The translations under genes were made by a program, and so were the position numbers. Below, piece by piece: positions 44,200 to 54,275 of a DNA stretch of 64,000 nt. The notes under the pieces were generated by a model, which saw nothing but the letters and a program-made list of their open reading frames with translations, did no database searches and was not told where the DNA came from. Source of the DNA: Mesostigma viride. Lineage: Eukaryota; Streptophyta; Mesostigmatophyceae; Mesostigmatales; Mesostigmataceae. The DNA is taken from positions 3,521,661 through 3,585,660 of the forward strand of contig RPFO01000041.1 in NCBI GenBank assembly GCA_009746045.1, in the 5' to 3' direction. How positions within the stretch are numbered: the stretch's first letter is position 1; each line of letters starts with the position of its first letter.

Positions 44200-46011
44200 T
44201 CATGTCATCATGAGCTGCCGCAGCAGCTTGTACTGAGGCCCCGACAGCATCGCTGGCTTGGTCAAGGCATCGGCAATATTCTCGCTCTCGGGGATCCACC
44301 GCCGCTCATCCAACACCGTGGCGGACTCGGCCAACACAAGGTAATCTAGTTTGGTGGTGGAGGCGAGCGGGTTATTCAGAAACTCAATTATTGACTTGCT
44401 ATCTGTGCACAGCCGCATGCGGAGCGACAGCGCCACGCGGGCCTTATCCGCAATCCATTGCAAAAGATGCTGCACATAACACGCATGGTCGACAGCGGAA
44501 ATGAACGCGCGACACTCCGCGCGATTGCTGTCTACCACTACCCGCTGATGGATGCGGCTATACCAGTCGACAATAGTGGGCTGCCCAGTGGGGCTATCAA
44601 GAAAAAAGATGGCCGCCTCCCGCGCGCGCAGCTGCGTGATGGTACGCGACTCCAGGTTCGCGTCAGAGTAAATGGTCATTGCCACCGGGCGGGTGATATC
44701 AACCCCCCACACGCGCAGGCCCGGTGACGCCAAGACTTGCGTCCGAAGATGCTGCGCTCCCATGCCCGCAAGCACGGCGTCGGGCGCACGCGCGTAGATG
44801 GACAGGTCGGGTCGCACCGTGCCCGCGAGCCACCCCAGCTGGCCGCGCAAGTGCGGTCCCGCGGACGCATCCAGCCGCTCAGGCAGCGATTGCGCGAGCT
44901 TGTCGGCGTATTCCTGCTTGGCCGCCATGTGTCAATGCACCAGCCAACCGGTGTGCGGTGCAAAGTGTAGGTTAGGCCACAGAAAGGGACGGGGGTGTCG
45001 GGGTCCAGCCACAACGTGCGGCTAGTGGGCAAAAGCTTGGCCACAGCGGTTATGAACTGCCGGACCCACGCCCGGGGTCCAATAAGCCGCCAGTCATCCC
45101 CATGCCATTGCATGAACGCGGGCTCGTGTGGGTTGGGTGTGTGGATGTGAAAGAGGTTGCTATCGATGCGGGAAAACACCGCCCCCATGCTAGCAAAGAT
45201 GCGTTCAGCCGTCTTGCGAAAGATGATGGGGCTAGACTGCAGGCCCTCCACACCAAGGAGAAGCCGCAAGTACACACACCGCAGCTCCCCCTGCCACACC
45301 AAAGGGACCTTGACCACATACACCGTGCCACGCCACACTTCCTCGGCCACTGCCGGGTCGCTATGGAGAAAGGCCCGCTGAAAATCTGAGCAGGCCATGG
45401 CATAGTCCAACCCCCGATCCAACAGCCCCAAGAACACCGATGTTAACACCCGGCTAGTGGTCTGCGACAGCCCGGGCGTAAACAATTCCTCCTCCGACAA
45501 CTCAGACGAGCCCCTAAACTCCGTGACACAGGGCCGTACATGAAATGTGACAGGGTCAGTGGGGAGGACCTGCTTATACTTGAGCACAAACTTCAAGTTC
45601 AGCTTTACCGCCCCTTGCGGCACCTCCATCAACTCCCCATACACCCCATACATCGCCCACTCCAGCTGCGCGCGCAAGAAAGCCGCGCGCCACTTATGGA
45701 ACTTGACAGGGTCACGGCAGTCCTCCTTAAACTGCGGATAACTAACAGGAGATTTAGTGGCGATGCTCCAGGGAAAAATGCCAAGACTGCTGGGGTGACA
45801 CTTCTGCGGCTGCGTGACATCGGCTACCAGCGGCTCTGCCGTATATTCCGCCCCGCGAATGGCCCCTACTGCAGTGGCATAATCCTCAGGGTGATTAATA
45901 TAGCCTCGGGGGGACCCCGGCCCGTGAGGGCTGCAAGCGCTACGTGATATTGGTACAAGCCTATGCTCCCCACCCCCTCGAGGGTCACCAAGCCTTTCAT
46001 CTGTGAATACA
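44200..46011 (-). pseudogene. Copia-type RT and RNase H of the nested element
   Basis: RT frame 46011 to about 44930: FHVRPCVTEFRGSSELSEEE, SDFQRAFLHSDPAVAEEVW, GVEGLQSSPIIFRKTAERI and catalytic box MQWHGDDWRLIG. A frame change near 44935 leads into RNase H (IYSDANLESRT, VDSNRAECRAFI, LCTDSKSIIEFLNN, PESENIADALTK). The protein is clearly related to that of the 15-kb host element and shares the HGDD box. Without a frameshift the last part would be lost, so the copy is probably inactive unless the shift is programmed. Confidence 0.82.
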
Positions 46012-46441
46012 AGTTGAATGCCCTTCACCGCTGGCTAGCACGCTGGCGATGGAGACGGGATTTTTGTTGTTTGGGGAACCGATTGTGGGAAGGCTGAGCC
46101 CGCAGCCGCCACTGATTGCTATTGAACCCTTGCAGCTGGCCAGGCCGCAAGGAGCTCAGCGGCGCGGCGCTAGCCGATAAGGCATGCTCGAGCCTCTAAC
46201 CCGAGACTACCGGTAGGCTACCCGATAGTGCATGCTCGAGCCTCTAACCCAAGACTACCGGCACTCAGCGGATCTGTGCTACCGAGGGCGACGGTTCTCT
46301 GACCGTCCCGGCGCGCACTGGCTTCCGTACCTTGCTTAGGCACCGACTAGCATCTAGACACCAATCTTTGATGCCCACCTGACTAGGCGCCCAGGCCGGC
46401 GACTACCGGCCAGCGGATAGATGCCACTCGGGAGCACAACT
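46012..46441 (-). repeat. 5' LTR of the nested Copia-like element
   Basis: 430 bp, matching 43433-43862. The RT frame is open into this LTR. An ATG lies 14-16 bases inside the element from the LTR end, leaving almost no leader. Confidence 0.92.
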
Positions 46442-46446
46442 TTCTC

Positions 46447-46860
46447 ACAGCACTCAAACTGAATGTCACACTGCAGCAACTCCAACCCAGGGTACCTGCT
46501 CCTTGTCAACTTCAGAGCAGCAATCAACGTAGGCTTCTCCATGTCAGGCAGGATCTCTAGGGTCTTGTACTTGGTATATCTGTCCACTGCCACCAGCAGC
46601 TTCAAACCCCTGATTCTCTGAATATCCACCTGCACATGGCCTGGCTGCAAAATAGGAGACCTGGCATGAGACTGCTTGGGCTTTCTAGCAACTAGCCTGC
46701 ACCTGCAAGCTTGAGCAACCTGTTGGCAAATGGAGTACAACTCACTTCCTCCCAGCCGTCTAGCAACCTGCAAAGACTGAGCTGCATGGCCAAACATGGT
46801 ATGCAACCTTGAGGCAATGTCATACAAGAGAGAAAAATCTTGTACTGTCATTATTAGCAC
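46447..46860 (-). CDS. Integrase, N-terminal half (15-kb element)
   Basis: Contains an HHCC-like zinc region (LHTMFGHAAQ then ICQQVAQACRCR) and the start of the DDE core: VQVDIQRIRGLKLLVAVDRY with the first Asp and LQCDIQFE with the second. The core is cut by the nested element at TTCTC and continues at 43432. It overlaps the frame upstream by a few codons, suggesting one Pol read with shifts. Confidence 0.78.
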
Positions 46861-47230
46861 TCAAGGTATGTACAGATCCCTTATGTACAGGAGGCACCAG
46901 GGTCGTGCCTGTCAGACTGTCTCCAGCCCTATCCTCATCCTGACCATCCTGTGCCAGTCCTGCACGGTCAGAATGCTTCTGAGATCCACCTGGGTCCACA
47001 GCACCAGGTCCTACCTCAGGCTCAGCACCGCCATGGCGGGCACGTTGGCGAGTAACCACTGCAGCTACAGCTGGCATACTCTCTGTGGTAACCAAGCTTG
47101 CCCCATCGTGTCCAATGGGCTCTATCACTAGAGCATGGGGCTGCCCCAGTCCCTCACTGCCGTCACTAGCAGCTACATTACACACCCCTGGGGGCACCCT
47201 CCAGGGTTCAGGGATGTGTGCAGGCTCCAG
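46861..47230 (-). other. Linker between gag and integrase
   Basis: A 125-codon frame (46820-47197) with MPPGVCNVAASDG and PAVAAVVTRQRARHG is low-complexity and has no protease motif. In canonical Copia elements the protease would be here; the retropepsin-like blocks are instead found just before RT. Confidence 0.5.
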
Positions 47231-48394
47231 TCACTGATCAACAGCCTTGCCCATGCCCTTGTCCTGGGATGGACCAGCCTTTTCCTTGCTGCCACCCTGG
47301 GCTGGCTTGCTCTGACCTTCCTGCCTCAGGTACGAGGGACACTCATTCCTGAAGTGACCCTTCCCCTGGCAGAAATAACATTCCACCTGACTGATGTCCC
47401 GTGAGGTCCCACTGCTGGGCCCAGCCTTAGGAGGACCACCCACCCTCTTGAAGTCAAACTGGGACTGTGGAGGTCCCGACTTCGGAGGTGTCCCCCGTCC
47501 AGCCATTCTGCCACGCCCCCTCCTGGACCTTCCTCGACCCCTGAACGAGGTCTCAGGCCCCCTCGAGGACGCTGGACCCCCGTGGCCCGATCCCCTCATG
47601 GACTTGACTGCAGGCTCAGCCGCCTCCTCGTCCCCTTGACGTGGGCGCTTACCGCCTACATACTTGCCACTGAAGCACTCATACAGCTGGTCCGTCATGG
47701 CAGCCCAGCCATGGACTTGGCGCATGATGTGGATGGACACGTTGTCCATCGTGATAGGATCCAGCTGCAGTGACTTGAGAAAGTCACCCATGGCCATTCT
47801 GTCTGCACAGAAGAATCCTTTAGCCATGGCGTCCTCCCTCAGCTTGCAGAAGTCTTCAAATGCGTGGACCACCAACTGACCCTTGATGGGCTTGTAGTCC
47901 AGGTACTCCTGTTTCAAGTGAGAACCATCTATGGTCCTCTTATCGCTTAGGAACACCCTGAGGCGCGTCATGAACACGGCCCAGGTATCCCCCGCTGAAT
48001 GGCGCTCCCGGACGAACTTAAACAGTCGCCGTGCCGACTGCCGTATGTAGGCACTAGACGCCAGAATGCGAAGCTTGTCACCGGTGTAGATGTCCGTGTA
48101 CAAGTTCATATCCTCTAGCATCCTCTCTGCGTCTCTGGGCTGCCAATTGTCTTTGATGGACTGAAATTGGCTCAGCACCGCGTACCCCTCGGCTACGGTC
48201 GGCCGCCTAGGCGCTGCTTGGGCTGCTGCTGGCGCGTTCTGAGCGCCTTGAGACCCCTGACTCTGATCATCCTCTAGACCAGCCTGGTCCCCTAGTGCAG
48301 GCCCTCCTTCCCGTCCACCGCGTCCATCCATATCAGCGCCGCGCCGCTCAAAGCCGACCCCACGTCCTCGTTGGTCGGATGCTCCCTCGCTCAT
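47231..48394 (-). CDS. Gag with CCHC zinc knuckle (15-kb element)
   Basis: 387 residues, uninterrupted. The N-terminus is Gly/Arg/Asp-rich. The middle is a helical capsid-like part (FQSIKDNWQPRDAERML, LFKFVRERHSAGDTW, AFEDFCKLREDAMAKGF). An Arg/Gly-rich region (GRGRSRRGRGR) and the zinc knuckle CYFCQGKGHFRNEC (CX2CX4HX4C) follow. It ends GMGKAVDQ. This is the nucleocapsid/capsid precursor of the retrotransposon. Confidence 0.85.
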   Translation of the reverse strand: MSEGASDQRGRGVGFERRGADMDGRGGREGGPALGDQAGLEDDQSQGSQGAQNAPAAAQAAPRRPTVAEGYAVLSQFQSIKDNWQPRDAERMLEDMNLYTDIYTGDKLRILASSAYIRQSARRLFKFVRERHSAGDTWAVFMTRLRVFLSDKRTIDGSHLKQEYLDYKPIKGQLVVHAFEDFCKLREDAMAKGFFCADRMAMGDFLKSLQLDPITMDNVSIHIMRQVHGWAAMTDQLYECFSGKYVGGKRPRQGDEEAAEPAVKSMRGSGHGGPASSRGPETSFRGRGRSRRGRGRMAGRGTPPKSGPPQSQFDFKRVGGPPKAGPSSGTSRDISQVECYFCQGKGHFRNECPSYLRQEGQSKPAQGGSKEKAGPSQDKGMGKAVDQ

Positions 48395-48596
48395 GATGGG
48401 CCTTGTTCAGGTCTGCTATAGATCAGCCAAGTGGCCAAACAGCAATTAAAGCAATATACGCTGCTGAACAAGAAGGAAGATGACCCGTGTTGGTCTGTAC
48501 GGCAGTACGGGGTACTCGGTAAAACCCTTGCGTACTGTAAAAATACAGGTATTTTTGCGAGGGGTAAAAAATACGCGAAAAAATACGCAGTACGGC

Positions 48597-49078
48597 ATAC
48601 GGGGTATTTTTGAAATTGTGGTAAAAAAGTACGGGGTATTATTGAGGCCAAGGCTTAAAGTACGGGGTATTCTAAGGATGTGTGGCCCTGCAGCCAACAA
48701 ATGTTACTATGTACTATGCTCTCTGCTATTCATTAATGAGCATAATGGCAGTGACTTGCCACCTGCCACACTTAGATCGACATTGCAATACATCCTTCAA
48801 GTACATTTGTATATTGTGGACATGCAAACTATTGACCATACGGGGTATTTTTGAAATTGTGGTAAAAAAGTACGGGGTATTATTGAGGCCAAGGCTTAAA
48901 GTACGGGGTATTCTAAGGATGTGTGGCCCTGCAGCCAACAAATGTTACTATGTACTATGCTCTCTGCTATTCATTAATGAGCATAATGGCAGTGACTTGC
49001 CACCTGCCACACTTAGATCGACATTGCAATACATCCTTCAAGTACATTTGTATATTGTGGACATGCAAACTATTGACC
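48597..49078 (+). repeat. 241-bp tandem duplication within the hAT element
   Basis: Two nearly identical copies (48597-48837, 48838-49078) each begin ATACGGGGTATTTTTGAAAT and end CATGCAAACTATTGACC. Confidence 0.92.
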
Positions 49079-49241
49079 ATCTAACACCGGTCTCTTTTAT
49101 TACAATGCATCATCGACAACATAATACATTATTGAATGGTATAATGCACCCAGAGCTCTGGCAGCCTCGATGCAGAGGATGTCATAGCACTATAGATGGC
49201 AGCTTCGCTGCACAATGACAACAAGTGCATGCCACGAATCC

Positions 49242-49709
49242 CTAAAAAATAAAATCATTGGCAATGAACCCAGAATTGACCTTCACTGCTGCGGCAGGTC
49301 CATACTTTCCCACTGCCGCGATCATGTTCTTGTACGAGGCGCTGGCGGCGACATGAAACGGAATGCCATTCTCGTAAAAGAAAGAGGCCTGGGCAAGGCG
49401 GACTTCCTGGAGCTGCGCATTGGAAAAGCACTGTGGAATCGTCTTCTGCACTGCCTTGCCAGAGCCACAAGGGCCAGCACCCGGGGCAGCGGCAGGCAGA
49501 AGGGCCTTGGCAACGCGGGCACCGAGCACTGCCTTTTGCTCCTTCTTTTCCAACCGGGCTGCCTCAGCCGCCTGAAGCCTCCCGATCAGGCCTTCTACAT
49601 TCCTAGACTGCTGGCAAAATGTGGCTCCCTTGTTGGGGATGTGGCCGAGATGGCCGACAGCGTGATCCTTGCTAAAGTTGCCAGGCCTGCCGAACTTGTA
49701 ATCGCACAC
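49242..49709 (-). pseudogene. hAT transposase fragment (BED-like and DUF659-like N-terminus)
   Basis: About 155 codons. A Cys/His region (CDYKFGRPGNFSKDHAVGHL ... ATFC) resembles a BED-type zinc finger. Later ASFFYENGIPFHVAASASY and KNMIAAVGKYGPA match the entry to the hAT/DUF659 transposase core. The rest of the transposase, including the catalytic residues and the hATC dimerisation region, is missing. Confidence 0.65.
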
Positions 49710-50300
49710 CTTGCACGCCTGGCCACCTCTGGCCGACTACCACGTCTTCCCCACTCACGGTCTTTTCCACCTCGTCAATCAGGTGGAGGTATTGATACTC
49801 CTCTCCCCTTTTGACGACTGGAAGTCTGGAACTCTAGGCATGGTCGCCTCTTTTAGGATTGCCTAGCGCACAATACATGAACCGGCGCACCCGGCACCCT
49901 CTATTTGCTTTAATTGCGTCTTCACTCTTCTGCGTCTTTCTGGAAGTGCACCCGTCCCTAAACCTTATGATTCTGCCATGCATATGCTGTTGTCCCCTTA
50001 CAGCTTTTCTCCCGCGCAATAAAAAATCCTGTCAAAAAATGTAGAAAGGCACACCGTCACGCGTGTACTAGCAAGTAGCTATGCACTCGCTGCAATTTCA
50101 GCGATTTCAGAACCACTGACAGGTCTGGGCCTCTCCCCACCGCGTGACACGTCCGCGACCTCCGAAATCAGCTAAGTCCAAAGTGAAAAACAGTGAAAAT
50201 CGTACGGCGTACGCAGTCGAAAGCGTCAGTACCGTGGAATACGGCGTATTTTCATACCCGAGGTGCATGCCGTACGAACCAACACGGAAGATGACAAGTG

Positions 50301-51311
50301 TTACCACTTAGTCAAGGCCACCACGGTCACTCGCGGGCGCCCCCTGGTTTTCTTGTCGCTGTCGCTGTCGCTCACACTGATGAGCTCTGGCACCCTGCTG
50401 CCAGCAGCACCGTCGTCAGCCCGCTGTCGGCTCGCGATGACAGCGTCGTCACCGTTGGCGTAGTAAACAGGCGACAACCCGTCGTTACCACCCCGCGGGT
50501 TATACCTTGGCACCTCGCGGTCGCCAAGCTCCTCGTCGCTTAGATCAGCGACCCCCACAGCGCCTACCTCAAGGTCACTGTCGTAACCCCGAGAGGCGAA
50601 CTCCTCCCACTGCCTCACTCGAACGCGAAGAGGTTGGGGCAGTTCCTGAAGAGGAACTCTCCTCCGCTCCAGATTCCTGTCGACTACCCTGTCGACCCGC
50701 GTCGCACGCTGACTTCCAGCGATGGCTCCCTCAGCCGCCTCGATATCTGCTAGCCGCCTGTAGCGCTCCGCCCCTCGTCGCTCACGTCGAACTGGTCCCG
50801 CTGCAAATCCCTCGTCGCCAATTGCGCCTGCAAACGCACGTTGCGCGCCCACACCTGCCGCTGCCTGCACGAACTCTCGTCGCACCGCACCAGCTGGCTC
50901 CGCAGCTCCTTCTCGCCTGGCCACCAACTCCGAACGCACCCGGTCGACTAATGCTGAGATCACAGTCTGTATTCCGACCAGACCGTGCAGCTCTTGCTTT
51001 ATGTCGTCGGCGCTCCGGTGTGCCGGAACAACGATGGTCCGGACGTGCCGCAAGATGCGCTCCCAATCCTCGACCTGGTCGTCGACGAATTGCGCAAAGT
51101 TGCGATCAACGGGTGGCCGATCTGCAAGCAATAAGGATAAATCTCGAACCACACGACGCAATTCAGGGGATATAGAACCACCAGAAGACTGCCGAGGAAA
51201 CCGGAAATCCTGCTGCCGTTGTTCTTCCTGCACCATTCGACACCCGACGATCTTCACCACGTCGTCAACGCTGCACGCAGCACACAGCAACAACCCTCCT
51301 GGTCGTTCCAT
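50301..51311 (-). CDS. ORF1 of the 15-kb element, unknown
   Basis: 336 uninterrupted codons whose ATG lies only 19 bases after the 5' LTR end. It is Arg/Asp/Val-rich: VVRDLSLLLADRPPVDRN, FVDDQVEDWERILRHVRT, GVADLSDEELGDREVP, and ends with an acidic/basic SDSDSDKKTRGRPRV, reminiscent of an AT-hook-like GRP core. I recognise no gag, envelope or enzymatic motif. Its place ahead of gag suggests an accessory or chromatin-binding protein, which is a guess. Confidence 0.6.
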   Translation of the reverse strand: MERPGGLLLCAACSVDDVVKIVGCRMVQEEQRQQDFRFPRQSSGGSISPELRRVVRDLSLLLADRPPVDRNFAQFVDDQVEDWERILRHVRTIVVPAHRSADDIKQELHGLVGIQTVISALVDRVRSELVARREGAAEPAGAVRREFVQAAAGVGAQRAFAGAIGDEGFAAGPVRRERRGAERYRRLADIEAAEGAIAGSQRATRVDRVVDRNLERRRVPLQELPQPLRVRVRQWEEFASRGYDSDLEVGAVGVADLSDEELGDREVPRYNPRGGNDGLSPVYYANGDDAVIASRQRADDGAAGSRVPELISVSDSDSDKKTRGRPRVTVVALTKW

Positions 51312-51330
51312 CGTGACTGCTTGTAATTTG

Positions 51331-52032
51331 AGTTAACGTTTTTTAAAAACGCAATGTATAAGGATATGGTTGCAATGCAGCAATGTGTGAATGTGGTTGG
51401 AACGGAGCTTTGTTAAAATTGGATAAGCTTACAGCACTCAGACACTTGAGGCTTAGACACAAGTTTGCCAAGTCAAGGCAACACACGTGAGGCGGGCTAG
51501 CAAGAGATATGACCAATTGGCACTGGCCTATTCTTTATATACTTGTGCACTGTGCTTTGCTAGGCCTGAGCAGCCTCGTAGGGCCTGCTCAGTATTAACA
51601 CCCCCGGTACAGTATTAACAACCTGTACAGCGTCCAGATCCTATACAGTAGGTCTGCCATACAGGCACAGTGACCACAGAGTACAGTCCACACAGTGATT
51701 ATTGCGTCTGCACCCAATAGTCCAGGACTAAGCCTGCGGTACCAACAGACCACAGGTTAAGGTTCCTATTTCCTGCGTACGACGTATTAATCCGATACCG
51801 TCGTAGGTTCAGCACCTAATTCCTGTCAGCCCAGGAATTACTGTCGACCCCATATGCCGTCGGCAAATATTCACGCACGACTTAGAAGAACAGCCGGCTC
51901 GCGCTCGCGCGCGACCGGGAAGTCGGAACGCCATAACTTTCTTGATACTTTTCGGAATGAACTCGTTCCGGTGCCGCTGGAATCGTAGAGACATGCCGAA
52001 TCAGGAACACGCCAATGCGCTTGGCGTTAACT
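51331..52032 (-). repeat. 5' LTR of the 15-kb element
   Basis: 702 bp, matching 37064-37765 with about ten differences by eye. The adjoining bases (CAAATTACAAGC on the minus strand) do not look like a standard TGG-type primer-binding site. Confidence 0.92.
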
Positions 52033-52395
52033 CAGCCATCTCTGCTGTCCCCATCCTGTACATGGGTACAAAAGGGGGTCTGGCACCGTCCATGAGTTTG
52101 ATGACGTGAGTGATTGGCCCTTCAGGAGGGTAATGTGGCATCTTGTCTTCAAAGATAGAAGCAAACCTGTCCAAAAGGCAAAAGGGCATTATTCATGTAG
52201 CCTCTGCTCCTCCTCCGTGACAGCTGGTACTGGGTTTACAGCATTCACCGTGTGGCCATGAGTCTCATCAGTGGGTGAGTTGGGACTCGGGTGCAAGAAG
52301 AAGATGTGATCCACTGGGTAGGTAGCCAAATAAGACAGGGTGTGCTTGGCAGACCACACAAGGGGAGGGTCCCATGGAAATGTATCAAAACTGAA
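52033..52395 (-). pseudogene. Gypsy chromovirus, start of RT and linker
   Basis: Frame with RFASIFEDKMPHYPPEGPIT and PMYRMGTAEMAEL, the start of a gypsy reverse transcriptase, preceded by a linker (SAKHTLSYLATYPVDHIFFL, AVTEEEQRL) in another frame. Joining it to 37063 after removal of the 15-kb element continues the same protein (AEL-KVI). Confidence 0.82.
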
Positions 52396-54275
52396 GCCCC
52401 CTAATAACTACAGAAATGCAACTGACAACCACTGAATGATGTTTGGGAACCATAAACACGATGTTTGGGCATGCATACCACCACTTGTTGGGGGTACTAC
52501 CCCCAGCCATACACCGGCTATGAGCTAAAAATAGAAAAAAACGCTGTCCGGGGCACATCTTGCCCAGAACAGTGGGAGAACCAGTTGCATGAAAAAAGTA
52601 ATATCCATATAAAAATGTCATGGGACATGGTTTCTACCTAATTGGATCAACAAAATCAGCACATCCCTTTGAGTTATTAATTTTGGGGCCAAAAATACGC
52701 TTTTTTAGGCGGGGCGTCCCCAGACACACTCATAACACATCAATTAGGCCTAAAAAGTAATAGTCAAATTCTGTCATGACCATAGAAGGCACTGTCAAAG
52801 TTTGGTGGCATTCTGAGCTCAGCTGTAGCAGTTATTAATTTTGGCAGTTGGCCACCTGTGCAGGCGCTAAGGAAGGCATTAGTGAGTATTAAGGCACACT
52901 AACACTTCCTATGTCATCCAAAAGGCACCTGACCATGCCCAATTCGACCACAATTTACAAGGAGGTGGCTGGGCACGTCATGTGCCCTTGCCTTACCTCG
53001 ACACGGGCAACCTGTTGCGTGTGTGCACAACAATGAGGCAGGTAGCTCTACATGCCTAGCCAACACTTCAAAAGCATATCCCAGGTTTATGGTGTGGGCA
53101 TCATCCCAAAACCAAGCTGACCAAATTCAAACACACCCTAGAAAGCCATATCCACTAATTGCCCAACAAGGGTAACAACAGACAGTCCACAGAGAAAGCA
53201 GAATGATCATACATGCTGCTTGCCAAGGCTTCTTACCATGGTTACCTTGCCTTGCTAGCATATGAATTACGGCTCTCCCATTTTAGTGGGAGAAGGCCAA
53301 CAAGACCATGATAACCCCTACCTACGTGCAGTTCCACCCATGCAGTATGCCCCTCAGAAAAACCACTGCCACCTTTTTCTCCAGCGCAATTGTTTGCCAA
53401 GAAACAAACTCAAGCTGGTGAGCCTCTAACCACAATGAAGCCTCTGCTAAGAAAGGCCGCGTCAATATTCACACAAAACTGAGTGCTGTTAGCAATCTCC
53501 TTCCAAAAAACCACTCAGCAAATCCCTGACAACTTGACGATATGCCACGGTCACGCTTTGACACGTCCCAGCCATGCAACGTACATAAAAACCATTGAAA
53601 GGTGCCAGGAATCTGGCGATGCGCAGCACGGAATGGCATTATACCTGGCGCTAACTGCACGGAAAGAAGCCGAAAACTTGCGTTGATAACCCATAAAGGA
53701 AGCGAAACATTCATAGGGTCACGCTGAGCACACGATCGTACCATTACCAGCATTGTCCTTCGCCCGGCGGCGCAGGAAAGAACAACCTTCCATGGAATAA
53801 TAAGACGCGCATCCCGCGATCGAGCCTGGAGAGTGTCTTACCGATCATGACGGAAATCTTGCCGAAACCGAGCAAACTTTTTAAAGCTTTGCCAATAACG
53901 ATTGAAACGCATCCTTGACGCTAGGTAAAGCCCACAAAACCTGACAATCACCGCCGCCAGCGTGCATTCTAATTTATTCCTCTCGACGAAAACATCAGAT
54001 TGGACCCCCGTGGCGATGCATGGTCATCAATAAAATCATGGACACTGCAAAAAACGCGAACTCCGCTAAGAAGTAATATCATAAACTTGTCGTCTTTAAG
54101 ATTAGCACAGTTTCTCTGCATTCCGCGAGCTATCTTTTTCTACTCTGCCTGAAAGCACGTCGCCATGGCCAGCTCCGGTAGGGGTGCGCGCACCGTGCAC
54201 CACTTTTTCACGGTACGGACGGGTACCACGAAATTTTTCGGCGCCAAAATATTCGCGCCGGGACCGTCCCCGTAA
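52396..54275. other. Unclassified insertion within the gypsy element
   Basis: Gypsy coding sequence stops at about 52395 and resumes at about 54276, with 1.9 kb of noncoding DNA between. Its right end (54062-54275) is the repeat shared with 914-1130 and finishes in the near-palindrome around TTTTTCGGCGCCAAAATATTCG. I find no transposase and no clear TSD or inverted end at the left junction. Confidence 0.55.

Larger units (their letters stand above)
43433..46441 (-). mobile_element. Nested Copia-like LTR element lacking gag and integrase
   Basis: 430-bp LTRs (43433-43862, 46012-46441) begin AGTTGAATGCCC and end GGGAGCACAACT and are flanked by TTCTC (43428-43432, 46442-46446). The LTRs differ at only about three positions by eye, so the insertion is young. 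The 2.15-kb interior holds only RT and RNase H, on the minus strand, plus a purine-rich tract next to the 3' LTR (complement of CCCATACTTTCTTTTT). It therefore needs gag and integrase from a relative, perhaps the host element whose RT is of the same type. Confidence 0.9.
48485..50287 (-). mobile_element. hAT element inside the 15-kb LTR retrotransposon
   Basis: Termini CCGTGTTGGTCTGTACGGCA and its near-complement (CCGTGTTGGTTCGTACGGCA read inward from the right) are flanked by an 8-bp TSD AAGATGAC (48477-48484, 50288-50295), the hAT signature. Subterminal TACGGGGTAT/TACGGCGTA motifs are abundant. It contains a two-copy 241-bp tandem repeat and a transposase remnant. It sits between ORF1 and gag of the host element, in apparently noncoding DNA. 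Confidence 0.85.
37064..52032 (-). mobile_element. LTR retrotransposon, Copia-type RT, 15 kb with nested inserts
   Basis: Two 702-bp direct repeats (37064-37765, 51331-52032) beginning AGTTAACG and ending CGTTAACT bound the element, with CAGCC TSDs at 37059-37063 and 52033-52037. Reading on the minus strand: ORF1 (unknown), gag with a zinc knuckle, integrase, retropepsin-like segment, RT, RNase H, then a purine-rich tract (complement of CCTTTATTTTCTTG, 37770-37785) next to the 3' LTR. Three elements are nested inside: hAT (48485-50287), Copia-like (43433-46441) and a TIR element (40621-42726). Without them it is roughly 8 kb. The LTRs differ at about ten positions by eye. Confidence 0.9.
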
